A stretch of 64,000 bases of DNA. It comes from Hyphomonadaceae bacterium. GTDB taxonomy: Bacteria; Pseudomonadota; Alphaproteobacteria; Caulobacterales; Aquidulcibacteraceae. The DNA lies in contig JALHQO010000006.1 in the NCBI GenBank assembly GCA_022841905.1, positions 1 to 64,000 of the forward strand, read 5' to 3'. A model generated the notes under the pieces. It was not told where the DNA came from. It saw nothing but the letters and a program-made list of their open reading frames with translations, and did not search any database. Of this stretch, positions 49,355 through 59,568 are shown in pieces (the first letter of the stretch is position 1; every line of letters begins with the position of its first letter). A program made the translations under genes and the position numbers.

Positions 49355-50613
49355 GGGCCGTCCATTGGTTCGAACCCATCCGCCTTCGCCAGCGCCGGGA
49401 AAAGCCGCATCCACCAGACCGACGCCATCACCGCGCCGACACCGCCGATCACCACCGCCGCCACCGGCCCGAAGATGCGCGCCATGACGCCGGCTTCAAA
49501 GTCGCCGAACTCATTCGAGGCCGAGATGAACACGAAGCTCACCGCCGCCACCCGTCCGCGCATCGCGTCCGGCGTCGCAAGCTGAATCAAGCTTTGCCGC
49601 ACATAGACTGAGATCATGTCGACGCCGCCCGCGATCGCCAGCGCCAGCGCCGTCAGCCACAAATATTCCGACAGCCCGAACACGATCGTCGCCAAGCCGA
49701 ACACGATGGTCGAGCCGAACATCCACATTCCGACGCGTTGCTGCAGCGGCTTCACCGCCAGCCATAGCGCCACCGTCGCAGCGCCCACGCCCATGGCGGA
49801 ACGCAGCACCCCAAGTTCGCTTGGCCCCGCGTGCAGAATGTCTCGTGCAAACACTGGCAGCAGCGCCACCGCGCCCGCCAGCAGCACCACGACGAGATCG
49901 AGCGAGATCGCGCCCAGCACGATCTTGTTGCTCCAAACGTAGCGCAGCCCCTCCATGATCATGCCGACAGTGCGCGCATCTTTCACCGGCTCCTGCGCCG
50001 GTGGCTTCAGCGCAAATAGCAAAGCTGCGGAGATAACCAGCAGCACGAACGCGGTCGAGTAGGGCGCCGCTGGTCCGAACGCGTAGAGCAAGCCGCCGAT
50101 CGCCGGCCCGATGATCAGCGCCGATTGAAACGCCAGTGACGACCACGCAATGCCTTGCGGCAGCTCATCGCGCGGGATCAACATCGGCAGCAGCGCGCTC
50201 GCGGCGGGAGGAAGGAACGAATTGATGATGCCTGCTGTAATCGCAGCGGCGAATACGGCCGGGATCACAATCTCCGGCCCCATGCCTGATGCAATCACCA
50301 GCCCAAGCAAAATGCCCGCCTTGGCGACGATGCACGCGGTCATGATCAGCCGCCGATTGTAACGGTCCGCAGCTTGGCCGCCGAAGAGCGAGAGCACAAG
50401 CAACGGCAAGAATTGCGCGAGCCCTACCAAGCCCAGCACGAACGCAGACTCGGCGATGCTCTGGCCGTGCGCGCGGGCCGAGTCGTAGACTTGCCAGCCC
50501 ATCGCCGTGGCCTGAATTTGAATAGCCAGCGTCGCGAACCAGCGCGCGCCCCAGAATTGGGCGAACAGCCGATGGCGGAAAATGTCGAGCGAGGGGATGC
50601 GGAGGGAGGCCAA
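49318..50613 (-). CDS. MFS transporter (EntS-like MFS_3 group)
   Basis: A 431-residue exporter with 12 predicted helices. The N-terminus FRHRLFAQFWGARWFATLAI and QIQATAMGWQVYD is typical of the MFS_3 group, SLFGGQAADRYNRRLIM is the loop 2-3 motif, and IAGGVDMISVYVRQSLIQLA and RGRVAAVSFVFISASNEFGD belong to the C-terminal half. Such proteins export siderophores or drugs; the substrate is not known. The gene is divergent from a GNAT gene. Confidence 0.93.
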   Translation of the reverse strand: MASLRIPSLDIFRHRLFAQFWGARWFATLAIQIQATAMGWQVYDSARAHGQSIAESAFVLGLVGLAQFLPLLVLSLFGGQAADRYNRRLIMTACIVAKAGILLGLVIASGMGPEIVIPAVFAAAITAGIINSFLPPAASALLPMLIPRDELPQGIAWSSLAFQSALIIGPAIGGLLYAFGPAAPYSTAFVLLVISAALLFALKPPAQEPVKDARTVGMIMEGLRYVWSNKIVLGAISLDLVVVLLAGAVALLPVFARDILHAGPSELGVLRSAMGVGAATVALWLAVKPLQQRVGMWMFGSTIVFGLATIVFGLSEYLWLTALALAIAGGVDMISVYVRQSLIQLATPDAMRGRVAAVSFVFISASNEFGDFEAGVMARIFGPVAAVVIGGVGAVMASVWWMRLFPALAKADGFEPMDGPQSGAKILTPQK

Positions 50614-50706
50614 GCGCGCCGCTTATGGACCCGCGCCGGGGCGGGGAGCAACTATGACACGAGCGCGATTGACGTGAGCTGCGCCGCCGCTTAAGCGCGC
50701 GCCTCC

Positions 50707-51204
50707 ATGGCCGTTACCTTCTCCGCCGAAAAGCCCGGGCACGCAGCCCAGATCGAGGCTGTGCTCAACCGCGCCTTCGGCCCCGGCCGCTTCGCCAAGA
50801 CCAGCGAGCGCGTGCGTGAGCGCGGCGCGCGCCATGAACTGGCGCTATCGCGCGTCGGGCTGAACGAGGCGGGCGAAGTAGTCGGCGTCTGCCGCATCTA
50901 TGCGGTTCACGCCGGCGCGCCGATCTTCTTTCTTGGTCCGCTGGCCGTCGATCCGCGCGCCCAGCAAGCCGGGCTCGGCCTTGCGCTGGTGCGCGAGTGC
51001 ATTACCGCGTGCCGCGCTGGCGGCAGCGCCCCGATCGTGCTCGTCGGCGCCGAAAGTTTCTTCCGTCCCGCCGGCTTCAGCGTTGTTCCAAAAGATCGCG
51101 TCAGCCTCCCCGGTCCCGTCGATCCAGCCCGCCTGCTCTGGCTCGAGCTAAGGCCGGGCGGTCTCGACAAAGTGCAAGGCGAAGTCACCGCGCCGTTGCG
51201 GTGA
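50707..51204 (+). CDS. GNAT-family N-acetyltransferase (YhbS-like)
   Basis: A 165-residue acetyltransferase. FFLGPLAVDPRAQQAGLGLA carries the acetyl-CoA-binding motif (Q/RxxGxG/A, here QQAGLG). LVGAESFFRPAGFSVVPKDR is the YhbS-type segment after it. The substrate is unknown. It ends directly adjacent to the stop of the convergent metalloprotease-like gene. Confidence 0.9.
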   Translation: MAVTFSAEKPGHAAQIEAVLNRAFGPGRFAKTSERVRERGARHELALSRVGLNEAGEVVGVCRIYAVHAGAPIFFLGPLAVDPRAQQAGLGLALVRECITACRAGGSAPIVLVGAESFFRPAGFSVVPKDRVSLPGPVDPARLLWLELRPGGLDKVQGEVTAPLR

Positions 51205-52929
51205 TCACTCAGGCAAACGCCGCGACTCGCGCGTGAAGGTGTGCGTCATCGGCCCGCCGCGTTCCATTGGCTGCGACGTGAAAAATGTGGTGTCGGTGCA
51301 CGTGTAAGTGGTTGACCCGCTTGCGCCGAATGGTCCGGGTGAAGCGTAAGGCGCCGTTCCGCGTATGCCCTCCGATTCCACCGTGGCCGTGCCGCTGGTC
51401 GCGCCGCCGCCATCGGTGCAGCCATAAAGCCGGCCGCGCTCTGCGCCCCAACGGCCGTTCGTCGGCTGCGTGGCGGCCTGACCTTCACCGGCGGAATCGG
51501 GATACTGGACCCGGAAGTCGAAGTTGAATCCCTCGGTCGTGTAGGTGCCGTCTTCGTTGATGATTAGCGTGAACGGGCTGATGTTCATGCGTGTGAACGG
51601 GATGCCTTGGCGCTGCATCCACTCGCCCGGCCCGCCGCCGGTCAGGCGCCAGCGTCCGAGCATACAACGGTCGATCGTCGCCACCGCGAGGCACGAGCCG
51701 CACGCCGCAGTGCGGTTGTGGCGCACGCGCAGTTCGATGTTGTCATCGCCTGTATGGAAGGCGAGGCTGCGATAGCGTGCGCCGCCAGAATCGCGCGCAT
51801 TGGTTTCCGTTGGCCAATCACCCCAACTCCCGCCGCGTTCATCGCGGACGCGCATGTTGGCGTCGCTGACGGTGTTTTCCCAATTGGCGCAAGCGTAATC
51901 GGCCCAGCCCGGCATGATCACGAACGGCTTTAGCGTGCGCTGCTGCGAGCCGGTGTTGGCGATCGCCCAGGTTTCGCCGTCCAGACGCGCGCCGAAGAGC
52001 AGCGGCCGTCCGCTCGGAAACCGGATCGTGCGCTCGTCATAGGCTTGTGCGAAATCCAAGAATTCAGAGTTTGACGTCGTCGCACGCAGCGCGCCGCGTT
52101 GCGCTGCTTCGCTCGGGCTCCCGGCCATGGAGCGCAAGAACGGCATCAAGGCGCCGAGGCCTTCCCGTTGATGCTGCCAGTAGAAGAAGACCGATGCTTC
52201 GTACGTCATCGCATAGAGCGGGCGTTCGTTGGCGACGGCGCCGTCGAAGTCCGAGGCGTTATTCCAACGGCTCTGTTCGCCGACAGCCGCCGCCGCGAAC
52301 ACTTCCGCCGAACCTTCGATCCACCACAGCCCATAGCCCGCCGATGAGGTGTTCTGCGCTTCCGAAAGACTTGCGAGTTGCACGCAGTGAAACAGTTCGT
52401 GCGCGACGATGTACTGCATCTCGCCGCTGGTGTTGTAGTCATCCATCAAGAACAGGGTGACGTGGCACTTCGATGTCTCCGGTCCTTGCCCCGGCATCGT
52501 CCACCCAGAGGCCTGACCTTCCTTGCGTTCCGTCGCCAACGGCTCTGACGTTGAGAACGTGATCAGGATCGTGGTGTTGTCAAAGCGATAGTCGCCGAGC
52601 CCGTCCATGCGCTGCGATGCTAACCGCGCGCCTTCTTCGACGGCCTGGATCGCGCCTGGCGCCAGCAGGCGATCGACGTTCACATCGCCAATGCCGCGTA
52701 TCCAGCGCGTGCCAGCCGGCGTCTCGAAGCTCAGCCGAAAATACTCGACGCACTCGATCGTGCCGGCCGACCAGGCCGGGTCATCGCCGTACGCCGCCAC
52801 ATCGAAGGTGCGGACATAATCGGGATTGCATTCGGCAAATTGCGCTCGTGACGGCGCGATGTTCAGCATCGACGTTGTCAGCAAGACGAACATGAGGAAT
52901 AGGGCTCGGCGCATCGCCGTCCTCCGCAC
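51205..52929 (-). CDS. Secreted zinc metalloprotease-like protein (gluzincin type)
   Basis: A 574-residue protein with a signal peptide (about 1-29, ending APSRA-Q). IVAHELFHCVQ (His177-His181) is an HExxH zinc motif, and WWIEGSAEVF supplies the third ligand Glu about 24 residues on, as in gluzincins (basic-secretory or M1-like collagenase-type peptidases). The C-terminal half, with several Cys residues (ACGSCLAVATIDRCMLG, YGCTDGGG), looks like beta-rich accessory domains. It is probably periplasmic or extracellular. No family name is certain, and its substrate is unknown. Confidence 0.72.
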   Translation of the reverse strand: MRRTAMRRALFLMFVLLTTSMLNIAPSRAQFAECNPDYVRTFDVAAYGDDPAWSAGTIECVEYFRLSFETPAGTRWIRGIGDVNVDRLLAPGAIQAVEEGARLASQRMDGLGDYRFDNTTILITFSTSEPLATERKEGQASGWTMPGQGPETSKCHVTLFLMDDYNTSGEMQYIVAHELFHCVQLASLSEAQNTSSAGYGLWWIEGSAEVFAAAAVGEQSRWNNASDFDGAVANERPLYAMTYEASVFFYWQHQREGLGALMPFLRSMAGSPSEAAQRGALRATTSNSEFLDFAQAYDERTIRFPSGRPLLFGARLDGETWAIANTGSQQRTLKPFVIMPGWADYACANWENTVSDANMRVRDERGGSWGDWPTETNARDSGGARYRSLAFHTGDDNIELRVRHNRTAACGSCLAVATIDRCMLGRWRLTGGGPGEWMQRQGIPFTRMNISPFTLIINEDGTYTTEGFNFDFRVQYPDSAGEGQAATQPTNGRWGAERGRLYGCTDGGGATSGTATVESEGIRGTAPYASPGPFGASGSTTYTCTDTTFFTSQPMERGGPMTHTFTRESRRLPE

Positions 52930-53002
52930 TGTGGCCCCTCAACGGAACGCTAGAACGCAGTTTGTCGTCGAGTCGCGCGCAACGACGCGAAACTCAGAGA
53001 TT

Positions 53003-55048
53003 TCACAAACTCTCGCGCCGCCAGCCGAGCATTAGCAGCGCCAAGCCCAGAAACGCCCATGCCCATCCGGGCCCCAGCGGCGTCGCTTGCGCAGCGCGCA
53101 CGACATAGGCGCCGTTGCGCTCGATGCCGATCCAGCCATTGCCGCCTGCATTGGCGCCACCGTCGACGCGCCGCACCTCCGGCAAGCGCGAGCCATCTTC
53201 GCCGGTGAGCACGACGCTGCCGCCCGTCGCTTGCGCAAACGGGCGCAAGATTTCCGGCGTCGCCGCCAGTGCCGCTGCTTCGCGCGGATTGAGCGGACCT
53301 ACTGCGGCAAACGCGCGCAAATTCCCGCTGCGCGCTTCGTACAAGCCTTGCTCCACCGCCGCACCTTCGCCGCGATACAAACCCGGCGCTGCTTCACCCA
53401 GCACGATCGCGCTCGTTTCACCCGACGGCGCGATGATCTGCACCGCACCCGGCGCGTCACCTAACGTGCTGCGTTCCACTTCCAAGCCGCGCGGGCCGGC
53501 ATCGAGCGTCAGCCGCTCGTCTTCCAACTCTGGCTCTTGCATCAGCCAGTGTGCTAGCCGGCGCAGCAGCTCGCCGTGCGGCCCGCCGCCATCGTAACCG
53601 CGCGCCCACAACCACGGTTGATCCGACCACAATTGCGCAACGCGCCCGTCGCCAGCGCGATCCAGCACAAGCAACGGCCGCCCATCGGCGCCGGAGAGCA
53701 AGGTTTGCCCCGCGCTCGCATTCGCTTCGACTTGCCGCGTCCAACGTCCCCAACGCTCTGGCATCGGCAGCGTGCGCACCACCGGATGGCGCCGCCCCAA
53801 CGCTGTTGGCGTCGGCCGATACGGGCGTGAGATCACATTGCCTGTCGGTTGCGACGGCAAGATGCCCGCAAGCGACGTGCGATAAAGCCCGTCCAATCCC
53901 GCTTCCGCTTCCCCCGCTGTGATCAACAATGCGCCGCCTTCCTCGATGCGGCGCGCGATCGAAGAGAAATAGTAGGACTGCAAAATGCCGCGCTGCGGCG
54001 CGCGGTCGAAGATGATGAGATCGAACTCGCCGAGGCGGCGCTCGAACAATTCTTCGGTCGGGAAGGGGATCAGCGCCAGCTCGTGCAGCGGCGTGAAATC
54101 CTGCTTGTCCGGCGGACGCAGGATCGAGAAGTGAACCACGTCGACGGCCGGATCGGACTTCAAGAGATTGCGCCACACCCGCGCGCCGGCATGCGGCTCG
54201 CCCGTGATCAGCAGCACCCGCAACCGGTCGCGTACGCCATTGGCGGCGAAGGCGGCGCGGTTGTTGGAGAGCGTGATCTCCTGCGCGCCCGCCGCGGCCT
54301 CGACGATCACCATGTTGCGCCCGCGCCGCGGCAGGCTGACCGACAGAGTGAACTCGCGATTGGCGCGCACCAAGCTTTGCGAAACGCGCCGCCCATCAAT
54401 GCTCACAGTCAGCGCGACTTGCGCGTTGCCGCTATCATCTATCACACGGCCAGTGATCTGCATCGGCTCGTTGACGATGCCGAACGTCGGCGCCGAGATC
54501 AGCTCCAAGCGCCGGTCGCCGCGCTCTGGATCGCCGACGATCAGCACGTGCGTGGGCCCGAGATCGCGTAAACGGTTCGGCTCTGGCGGCGGATCGACGG
54601 CTTGCCCATCCGTCACCACGATCACGCCGCCAATGCGATCGCGCGCAACGTCGGAGAGCGCATCTTCGATCACTGCGGTTATCAGCGTGCCATCCGGCCC
54701 GCCGCGCGCTTCGCGCATGCGCACGTCGAGGCCTTGCTCGCGCGACAGCCGTTCCGCGATCGCATCGCCCGCCGCGCGCGCGGCTTCGCGCCGTCCCGCT
54801 AGCGCCAGGCTTTCGCTTTGATCAACCACCACGAGTGCGACATCGTCGGCCGGTTCGCGCGTCTCGCGCACCCATTGCGGTTGCATCAGGCCGATGAACA
54901 AAAGCGCCAAACCCGCCGCGCGCCACAGCGTCGCGCCGCCGCCGCGCCACGCATAAAACGCAAGCACCAGCACGGAAAGCACGCCGAGCACGATCATCAC
55001 GCTCCACGGCAGCGCCGGATCGAAGCCGATGCGCGCACCAGCGATCAT
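53003..55048 (-). CDS. Membrane protein with VWA-like and glutamine-amidotransferase-like domains (MoxR operon, gene 4)
   Basis: A 681-residue protein with two N-terminal TM segments (about 14-34 and 40-58), a VWA-like part with VALVVVDQSESLALAGRREA (a DxSxS variant) and GGVIVVTDGQAVDP, CARDB/beta-sandwich-like middle, a class I amidotransferase-like segment (DLIIFDRAPQRGILQSYYFS) lacking the catalytic Cys, and a C-terminal TM (about 658-678). It overlaps the DUF4159 gene by four bases. By analogy with the Bat aerotolerance operons it should work in the inner membrane with MoxR, but its function is not established. Confidence 0.82.
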   Translation of the reverse strand: MIAGARIGFDPALPWSVMIVLGVLSVLVLAFYAWRGGGATLWRAAGLALLFIGLMQPQWVRETREPADDVALVVVDQSESLALAGRREAARAAGDAIAERLSREQGLDVRMREARGGPDGTLITAVIEDALSDVARDRIGGVIVVTDGQAVDPPPEPNRLRDLGPTHVLIVGDPERGDRRLELISAPTFGIVNEPMQITGRVIDDSGNAQVALTVSIDGRRVSQSLVRANREFTLSVSLPRRGRNMVIVEAAAGAQEITLSNNRAAFAANGVRDRLRVLLITGEPHAGARVWRNLLKSDPAVDVVHFSILRPPDKQDFTPLHELALIPFPTEELFERRLGEFDLIIFDRAPQRGILQSYYFSSIARRIEEGGALLITAGEAEAGLDGLYRTSLAGILPSQPTGNVISRPYRPTPTALGRRHPVVRTLPMPERWGRWTRQVEANASAGQTLLSGADGRPLLVLDRAGDGRVAQLWSDQPWLWARGYDGGGPHGELLRRLAHWLMQEPELEDERLTLDAGPRGLEVERSTLGDAPGAVQIIAPSGETSAIVLGEAAPGLYRGEGAAVEQGLYEARSGNLRAFAAVGPLNPREAAALAATPEILRPFAQATGGSVVLTGEDGSRLPEVRRVDGGANAGGNGWIGIERNGAYVVRAAQATPLGPGWAWAFLGLALLMLGWRRESL

Positions 55049-57702
55049 CGTTCGTCGCCCATGCGCTCAAGCAGCGCCGGCACGTGCACTTGGTCGGCTT
55101 TGTAGTTTCCAGTGAGCGCCACCATGACGAGGTTGACGCCAAAGCGCAGCGCCATTTCGCGCTGCCGATCACCCACACCGCCACTGCCAGCCCACGCCGC
55201 CGCCCAATCGCCGTTGCCAATAAAGAGCGAGGCCACGCCATCGCGCGCCGATGCGGCGGACGCGCTCTCGGCCCACAATTGCGTCGATTGCGTGCGGCCC
55301 GGGAAGGAGCGCATCAGATAGAAGGCGCGTGTCAGCACATGCTCGGCGCCGACCAACTCAAGCGGCGGCACGTCCACGCCCGCCAACATTTGCACAGCAG
55401 GCCGCGAACCCGAAGCGCCCGCGTCGCGCGTGTCGACAAGCAGCAGCCCGCCGACAGCAAGATAGCGATCGAGATTGGCGAGCGCTTCATCCGACAACCG
55501 CCGCGGCGACGTCGGCGCTGGCCAGTACAAAAACGGATAAACCGAAAGGTCGTCGCGCGCGAGATCGATGCCGACCGGTGAGCCGGGCTCAACCGATGTG
55601 CGCGCCGTCAGCACGTCGCTCAGCGCCGCCAAGCCTTGCTCCGAAGCGCGATCGATGCGCGCATCGCCGGTGCGCACATAAGCGAGGCGTAAGTTCTGTG
55701 TCGGATCGTTGATGTTCTGCGCCTGCGCTTCGTGCGCGCCGAACACGGTGAGCGCCGCCAGCGCCGCCAGCGCTGCTGCGCCCGCGCGTGCGAAGCGCGG
55801 CAAGCGGCCCGCGAGCATGAGCGCAACTAGCAAATCGATCGCCAGCAACAACGCCGCTGCGCCGAACAGCCACCCAGACAAGGGCCGCTCGATCGTCGCG
55901 CCCAAACCAGCGCGTTCGATTCCAGCGGGCAGGGCTAGAGGTTCAAGTGTCTCCGCCGCATTCGCCGCATCGATCGCCGCCGACACCCCGGCGCGCTCGT
56001 ACAAACCGGGCGGCGTCACCGGCGAAGCGCGCGCCGCGCCGAACGCTTCCGCCAGAATTGGCGTCGCATCGGGCGCCGCCAGCGCGAGCGATCCGTAGCC
56101 ATCGAGCAAGCGCGTCGGCGCGTACGGCCCGCCCGCAATCTCGCGCTCGCCGGCGCCATCGCTGCGCGCTGCAAACGCTAATGTCCGGCGCAGTAGTTCA
56201 ACGAACAGCCCCGAGAGCGGCACGTCCGACCATTCGGGCCCGGCGCTCACATGATAGAGCACAATGAGTCCGCGTCCGCGCGGCTGCGCCGTGATCAGCG
56301 GCGAGTTGTCCGAGAGCGTCGCCCACACGCGCGCTTCTTCGAGCGATGCGGGCTCCGCCAAAACTTGCCGGCGCACGCTCACATCTGCTGGCGCGGCGAT
56401 GCCGGCGAACGGCGAGTCCGCTGGAAATTCGCCAATACCGAGCGGCGTCTCCCAGGCGAGCGCGCTGCCCAAAGTGCGCGTGCCGGGGCGCAACCGCACC
56501 GGCATGAATTCATCGGCATCGTTTGCCAGACGCGGTCCTGCGAAGCGCACAAGCAAGCCGCCATCATCGAGCCAGCGCTCCAGCGCCGCGCGATCGGTCG
56601 GCGCGATGTGGCTCGCATCCGGCAGAATAAGCGCCTGCGCGCGCGCGTCGATCAACGCCGCGATTCCACCGCGCTGCAGGCTGGCATAAGGCTGCAGCGC
56701 GCGATCGACGTAGAACAATTCCGAAAGCAGCGGCTGCCCTGCGCCGCCGGGATCGACCAAGCCGACAAACGGACGCCCTGCACCCGCCGGCAACAGGCGC
56801 ACGGCGCCCGCGCCTTGCTCGCCGACAATGCGCACCCGGGCCGCGCGCGCCGCGATCTCGGGCGGCAACTCGATGCGGCCCGTTGCTGTCAACGCGTCGC
56901 CGCTGAAGGTGATCTCGCCTGCGCCAAGCGAGCGCCCTTCCGCCGTCTCAGCTGCAATCGCCGCAACGCCAACGCCCGTCGTCGCGCGCCGCAGCTCCGC
57001 TATCACGCCTTGCGGCGTCACCGATGCGGAGACGATGGCGCGCGCTGTGCTCGGCGGCACGCGTGCGGTCACCGACCCGCGCCGCTGCAACTCCGCAGCC
57101 AAAGCTTCGGCGCCGGCGTCGTTCAGGCCGTCGCTGATCCAGGCGATGCGATCGAAATTGCCGCGCGTTTGTGCGAGGCGCCGCGCCGCATCGGCGCGAT
57201 CCGGCCGCCACGGTTGCGGCTCCAGCCGGCCGATGCGCGCTTTCGCATCCGCCGCCGTCAGCGCTTCGCCCGGATCGCGGGCGGGGATCGCCGGCGCTGT
57301 CAGCAGCAGAAACACCGGCGCCTGCGCGCGCTCGGCTTGCGACGCCGCCGCAATCGCCGCCGCGCGCGTGTCGCTCCAAAAGGGCGCTGAGGTCCAGCCA
57401 TCATCGATCACGATCAACGTGCGGCCGCCTTGCGCGCTTTCGACCGCACTCGGCGCCAAGCTTGGTTTCGCGAACGCCAGGATCAGCAGCGCCGCCGCCA
57501 GCATGCGGAAGAGCACCAGCCACAACGGCGCGCGTTCGCGGCTTTGTTCTTCGGTGCGCAAGCCTTCGAGTAGGCGCGTCGGCGGAAACTGCGCGCGCTG
57601 CGGGGCAGGCGGCGTTGCGCGCATGATGAAGAAGAGCGCCGGCAGTGCGGCAAGCGCCAGCAGCGCCCATGGTGCGCCAAACAGGAACGGCCCAAAGCTC
57701 AC
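55045..57702 (-). CDS. DUF4159-domain membrane protein with BatA-like N-terminus
   Basis: An 885-residue protein. The N-terminus GPFLFGAPWALLALAALPAL with PPTRLLEGLRTEEQSRERAP is the BatA/aerotolerance signature with two TM segments. A long periplasmic or cytosolic VWA-like stretch (TLIVIDDGWTSAPFWSD, IAWISDGLNDAGAEAL) follows, then one TM at about 640-660 and a C-terminal DUF4159 domain (about 690-885; LLVDTRDAGASGSR, YLMRSFPGR, ALRFGVNLVMVALTGNYKAD). It is gene 3 of the MoxR operon, overlapping both neighbours by four bases. Confidence 0.92.
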   Translation of the reverse strand: MSFGPFLFGAPWALLALAALPALFFIMRATPPAPQRAQFPPTRLLEGLRTEEQSRERAPLWLVLFRMLAAALLILAFAKPSLAPSAVESAQGGRTLIVIDDGWTSAPFWSDTRAAAIAAASQAERAQAPVFLLLTAPAIPARDPGEALTAADAKARIGRLEPQPWRPDRADAARRLAQTRGNFDRIAWISDGLNDAGAEALAAELQRRGSVTARVPPSTARAIVSASVTPQGVIAELRRATTGVGVAAIAAETAEGRSLGAGEITFSGDALTATGRIELPPEIAARAARVRIVGEQGAGAVRLLPAGAGRPFVGLVDPGGAGQPLLSELFYVDRALQPYASLQRGGIAALIDARAQALILPDASHIAPTDRAALERWLDDGGLLVRFAGPRLANDADEFMPVRLRPGTRTLGSALAWETPLGIGEFPADSPFAGIAAPADVSVRRQVLAEPASLEEARVWATLSDNSPLITAQPRGRGLIVLYHVSAGPEWSDVPLSGLFVELLRRTLAFAARSDGAGEREIAGGPYAPTRLLDGYGSLALAAPDATPILAEAFGAARASPVTPPGLYERAGVSAAIDAANAAETLEPLALPAGIERAGLGATIERPLSGWLFGAAALLLAIDLLVALMLAGRLPRFARAGAAALAALAALTVFGAHEAQAQNINDPTQNLRLAYVRTGDARIDRASEQGLAALSDVLTARTSVEPGSPVGIDLARDDLSVYPFLYWPAPTSPRRLSDEALANLDRYLAVGGLLLVDTRDAGASGSRPAVQMLAGVDVPPLELVGAEHVLTRAFYLMRSFPGRTQSTQLWAESASAASARDGVASLFIGNGDWAAAWAGSGGVGDRQREMALRFGVNLVMVALTGNYKADQVHVPALLERMGDER

Positions 57703-58538
57703 GCGAACCGCTCCGCCACCAGCGAAATCAGCATGGCGAGCGCGGGTGCGGCGCCATGATCGGTGCGGTGCAAAAGCGCCGGAAAGCCAAACTCGGCGCC
57801 GAGCGCGCGAATAGCGCGGCGATGCGTCTCCAGCCGGTCGGCATAAATTTCACGCGCAGCTTCCGCACGGCCCAGCAACATTTCGCGCCGCCCGCCTGGC
57901 TCGAGAAACAGCGTCCGCCCGCGGAACGGAAAATCTTCCTCCGTCGGATCGGCCACCAACACCAGCGCCCCCGACGCGCCCGCATCGGCGCACGCGGTCA
58001 GCCGATCGCGCCAAGTTTCCACCGGCGCGTAAAAGTCAGAGAGAAAAATGATGCAGCTGCGCGGCGGTGGCGGCGCTTCGCGTGCGGGCGTGGTGAAATC
58101 CAACGCCAAGCGCTCCACCGCGCGCTGTCCCGCGCGCGGCGCAACGCCGATCGCGCCGACGCGTTCGCCGCCGCGCGTCAGCAAAGTCGCGAGCGCAAGT
58201 GCGATCGTTTGCGCGCGGCGCAGCTTGGTCGTGCGTGCCGGGTCGCTGGTCCAGTTGAAGCCGGCGTCGGGATCCATCCAGAACCACGCCGTCTGCGACG
58301 CTTCGCGTTCACGCTCGCGCACGAAATAGCGATCGCCGCGCGCCGAGCGGCGCCAGTCGACCATGCGCGCGCCATCCTCGGCGCGGTGATCGCGATATTG
58401 CCAGAACGCTTCGCCCTGGCCGCTGCGCCGCCGCCCATGCACGCCCGGCGCACTCGCTGCGAGGCGCTTGGCGTCGAGCAACACGCCCGGCAGATCGCCC
58501 GCGAGCGCGAGCGCGTCGAGGCGCGCTTGCTGGCTCAA
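57699..58538 (-). CDS. DUF58-domain protein (MoxR operon, gene 2)
   Basis: A 279-residue protein of the DUF58 family. GVHGRRRSGQGEAFWQYRDH, RMVDWRRSARGDRYFVRERE is the family signature (RxYxxGDxxRxIDWxxxAR), and SCIIFLSDFYAPVETWRD is part of its VWA-like fold. No TM segment is seen. Its start overlaps the MoxR stop by four bases. DUF58 proteins are thought to be clients or partners of MoxR ATPases. Confidence 0.95.
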   Translation of the reverse strand: MSQQARLDALALAGDLPGVLLDAKRLAASAPGVHGRRRSGQGEAFWQYRDHRAEDGARMVDWRRSARGDRYFVREREREASQTAWFWMDPDAGFNWTSDPARTTKLRRAQTIALALATLLTRGGERVGAIGVAPRAGQRAVERLALDFTTPAREAPPPPRSCIIFLSDFYAPVETWRDRLTACADAGASGALVLVADPTEEDFPFRGRTLFLEPGGRREMLLGRAEAAREIYADRLETHRRAIRALGAEFGFPALLHRTDHGAAPALAMLISLVAERFA

Positions 58539-59536
58539 GCCGCTTTCTCAGCCAGATCGTCAACCAGCGAGTCGATGTCCAACCCTTCCGCACGCGCGCC
58601 GAAACTCAGCTGCATGCGGTGCACCAGAGCCGGCCGCGCCAGTGCAGCGACATCGTCCACAGCCGGCGCCAAGCGGCCGCGCAGCAGTGCTCGTGCGCGC
58701 ACGGCCAGCATGAGCGCTTGCCCCGCGCGCGGGCCTGGCCCCCACGCGACGTGTTGGTTCACGCGCGGATCGTGGCTCGACCCTGGCCGCGCCGAGCGCA
58801 CCAGTTCCAAAATCGCCGCCAGCACTTTTTCGCCGACAGGCATGCGCCGCACCAATTCCTGCAAGCGCATCAACGCCGCGCCGTTCAACACCGCTTGCGG
58901 TTGCTGATCGCCGAGGCCGGTCGTCTCGATCAAAATCTTTCGTTCGATCTCGGCGTCCGGGTAGGGCACATCGACTTGCAGTAGGAAGCGATCGAGCTGT
59001 GCTTCCGGCAACGGATAGGCGCCTTCATGCTCGATCGGGTTTTGTGTTGCGAGCACATGGAATGGGCGCGGCACGTCGTAGCCGACGCCGGCCACCGTCA
59101 CATGATATTCCTGCATCGCTTGCAGCAGCGCCGATTGCGTACGCGGCGATGCGCGGTTGATTTCATCGGCCATCAAAAGCTGCGTGAAGATCGGACCCTT
59201 CACGAAGCGGAAGTGCCGCCGCCCCGCATCGTCCTGATCCAGAACTTCCGAGCCCAGAATATCCGCCGGCATCAGGTCCGGCGTGAACTGGACGCGCGCC
59301 CAGTCGAGCCCCAGCACACGCGCCATCGCTTCGACCAATCGCGTCTTCGCCAAGCCCGGCGCGCCGACCAGCAGCACGTGGCCTCCAGCGAGCACCGCCG
59401 CCAGCGTCAGTTCGATCACCCGTTCCTGCCCGAACACGGCTTTGGCGATCTCGGCCCGCACCCGCGCCAAGGTTTCGCCCGCCTGTTCCGCCTCGCCGAC
59501 CAGGGCTGCCGCCAACTCTCTGTCCGAATTGCTCAT
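58535..59536 (-). CDS. MoxR-family AAA+ ATPase (operon gene 1)
   Basis: A 333-residue ATPase. LLVGAPGLAKTRLVEAMARV is Walker A, LLMADEINRASPRTQSALLQ Walker B with the MoxR DEINRA motif, and VLATQNPIEHEGAYPLPEAQ and LDRFLLQVDVPYPD are sensor 1 and following motifs. MoxR proteins act as chaperone-like assemblers with VWA partners; the downstream DUF58, DUF4159 and VWA-like genes complete the set. It is divergent from the DUF1285 gene with only 32 bases between, so promoters must overlap. Confidence 0.96.
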   Translation of the reverse strand: MSNSDRELAAALVGEAEQAGETLARVRAEIAKAVFGQERVIELTLAAVLAGGHVLLVGAPGLAKTRLVEAMARVLGLDWARVQFTPDLMPADILGSEVLDQDDAGRRHFRFVKGPIFTQLLMADEINRASPRTQSALLQAMQEYHVTVAGVGYDVPRPFHVLATQNPIEHEGAYPLPEAQLDRFLLQVDVPYPDAEIERKILIETTGLGDQQPQAVLNGAALMRLQELVRRMPVGEKVLAAILELVRSARPGSSHDPRVNQHVAWGPGPRAGQALMLAVRARALLRGRLAPAVDDVAALARPALVHRMQLSFGARAEGLDIDSLVDDLAEKAA

Positions 59537-59568
59537 GGGGCGAAGCTCGCTTAGTTGGGGGCTGAATT